From: Pseudomonas moorei
GTDB taxonomy: Bacteria > Pseudomonadota > Gammaproteobacteria > Pseudomonadales > Pseudomonadaceae
Assembly (NCBI RefSeq): GCF_008801475.1
Contig: NZ_VZPP01000003.1
Span: 124,001-188,000, forward strand
Reading direction: 5' to 3'
DNA length: 64,000 bases
Position 1 is the first letter of the stretch; each line of letters begins with the position of its first letter. This document shows positions 63,762-64,000 of the stretch, piece after piece. Under the pieces are notes generated by a model. The model was not told the DNA's origin, searched no databases, and saw only the letters and a list, made by a program, of their open reading frames with translations. A program made the translations under genes and the position numbers.

Positions 63762-63827
63762 CTAGCCCGCCAAATGAGGAATGGCGGTAATAATGCTTGG
63801 CTGGCAGCGCAATACGGTGGAAGTCAT
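63762..63827 (-). CDS. putative Ile/Thr-rich attenuator leader peptide
   Basis: 21-codon frame, ATG 63827 to TAG 63762. The peptide contains Thr-2, Thr-4 and the cluster SIITAI near its end (ATT ATT ACC GCC ATT). Its stop codon lies inside the antiterminator segment GGCGGGCTAG. It starts six bases after a good -10 hexamer, so it would be translated from a nearly leaderless transcript. Together these are the classical parts of ribosome-mediated attenuation by isoleucine and threonine supply. Confidence 0.68.
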   Translation of the reverse strand: MTSTVLRCQPSIITAIPHLAG

Positions 63828-63833
63828 GACCGG

Positions 63834-63862
63834 AAATTAGCCGGGTGCTGATGGCAAGTCAA
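63834..63862 (-). promoter_or_regulatory. sigma-70 promoter of the leader and threonine ammonia-lyase
   Basis: On the minus strand TTGACT (63857-63862), a 17-base spacer and TAATTT (63834-63839). The predicted start site falls at or within one or two bases of the leader ATG at 63827. Confidence 0.7.
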
Positions 63863-63918
63863 TGGCCAATTTTCTTTGGCTTGTTGATCCTTAATCTGTA
63901 GCGTCGTCGAGATTGCTT

Positions 63919-63945
63919 TCCCGGGCAAGCCCGTTCCCACAGGGT
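63919..63945. repeat. REP-like element
   Basis: TCCCGGGCAAGCCCGTTCCCACAGGG, matching the CGGGC-AA-GCCCG core with the flanking TCCCACAGG of the family. The window ends shortly after, so a partner may lie outside. Confidence 0.78.
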
Positions 63946-64000
63946 TTAGTGAGCACTTCAATTACTGTGAAGGTGGCCTCCATTCACTTCGCCAATCGCT

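Noticed and set aside
1..64000. tRNA, rRNA or prophage genes
   Set aside because: I found no cloverleaf, rRNA or phage structural gene, and no transposase or integrase.

Overview
The window is chromosomal DNA from a fluorescent pseudomonad, most likely the Pseudomonas fluorescens species complex. Indications are the complete mannitol/arabitol operon (mtlR, mtlEFGKDYZ), mexS-mexT-mexEF-oprN, two DUF1652 genes, a DUF2790 gene, GC-rich codon use and many Pseudomonas-type REP sequences. All identifications come from reading the sequence and remembered family motifs. No database search was run.

Layout. 1-5 kb (minus strand): a FAN1-type VRR-NUC nuclease, a translationally coupled XPD/DinG-like helicase and a tandem-PAS sensor cut by the window edge. 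5-10 kb: a small lipoprotein, a protein carrying LprI-like and MliC-like domains, then a polyamine-type cluster (PotF-like binding protein, DUF861 cupin, PuuB-like FAD oxidoreductase, SnoaL-AraC regulator). 10-19 kb: DUF1652, a UvrD/helicase IV-like helicase, pirin, phosphoglucomutase, a MocR regulator and an unrecognised 492-codon gene. 19-34 kb: mexS and mexT, a 6.1-kb carbon-catabolism segment (AraC, MFS, FAH-type hydrolase, SDR, 2-hydroxyacid dehydrogenase), then mexE-mexF-oprN. The segment separates mexT from mexE and is bounded by two copies of the last 25 bp of mexT, so it looks inserted. 34-38 kb: an AaeAXB-type efflux operon and an HEAT/TPR protein.

38-49 kb is a dense signalling region: a double-domain KaiC-like ATPase overlapping a hybrid kinase, then convergent genes for a single-receiver protein, a REC-kinase, a CheB-type esterase, a CheR-type methyltransferase and a large CHASE3-GAF kinase with three receivers, plus a divergent single-receiver protein. 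The kinase-CheR-CheB-kinase genes overlap one another and no chemoreceptor gene is present. 49-60.5 kb: a glycosyltransferase and the mtl regulon, with REP pairs in three of its junctions. 60.5-64 kb: small envelope or unknown genes, an ecotin gene broken by a one-base frameshift, and a short threonine ammonia-lyase preceded by what looks like a complete attenuator: promoter, Ile/Thr leader peptide whose start codon falls at the predicted transcription start, antiterminator and terminator.

The strongest candidates for new biology are the attenuator, the receptor-less CheR/CheB kinase operon, and the mexT-mexE insertion together with the paired ATC-N9-GAT boxes before mexE. The frameshifted ecotin and its paired upstream palindromes also merit checking.
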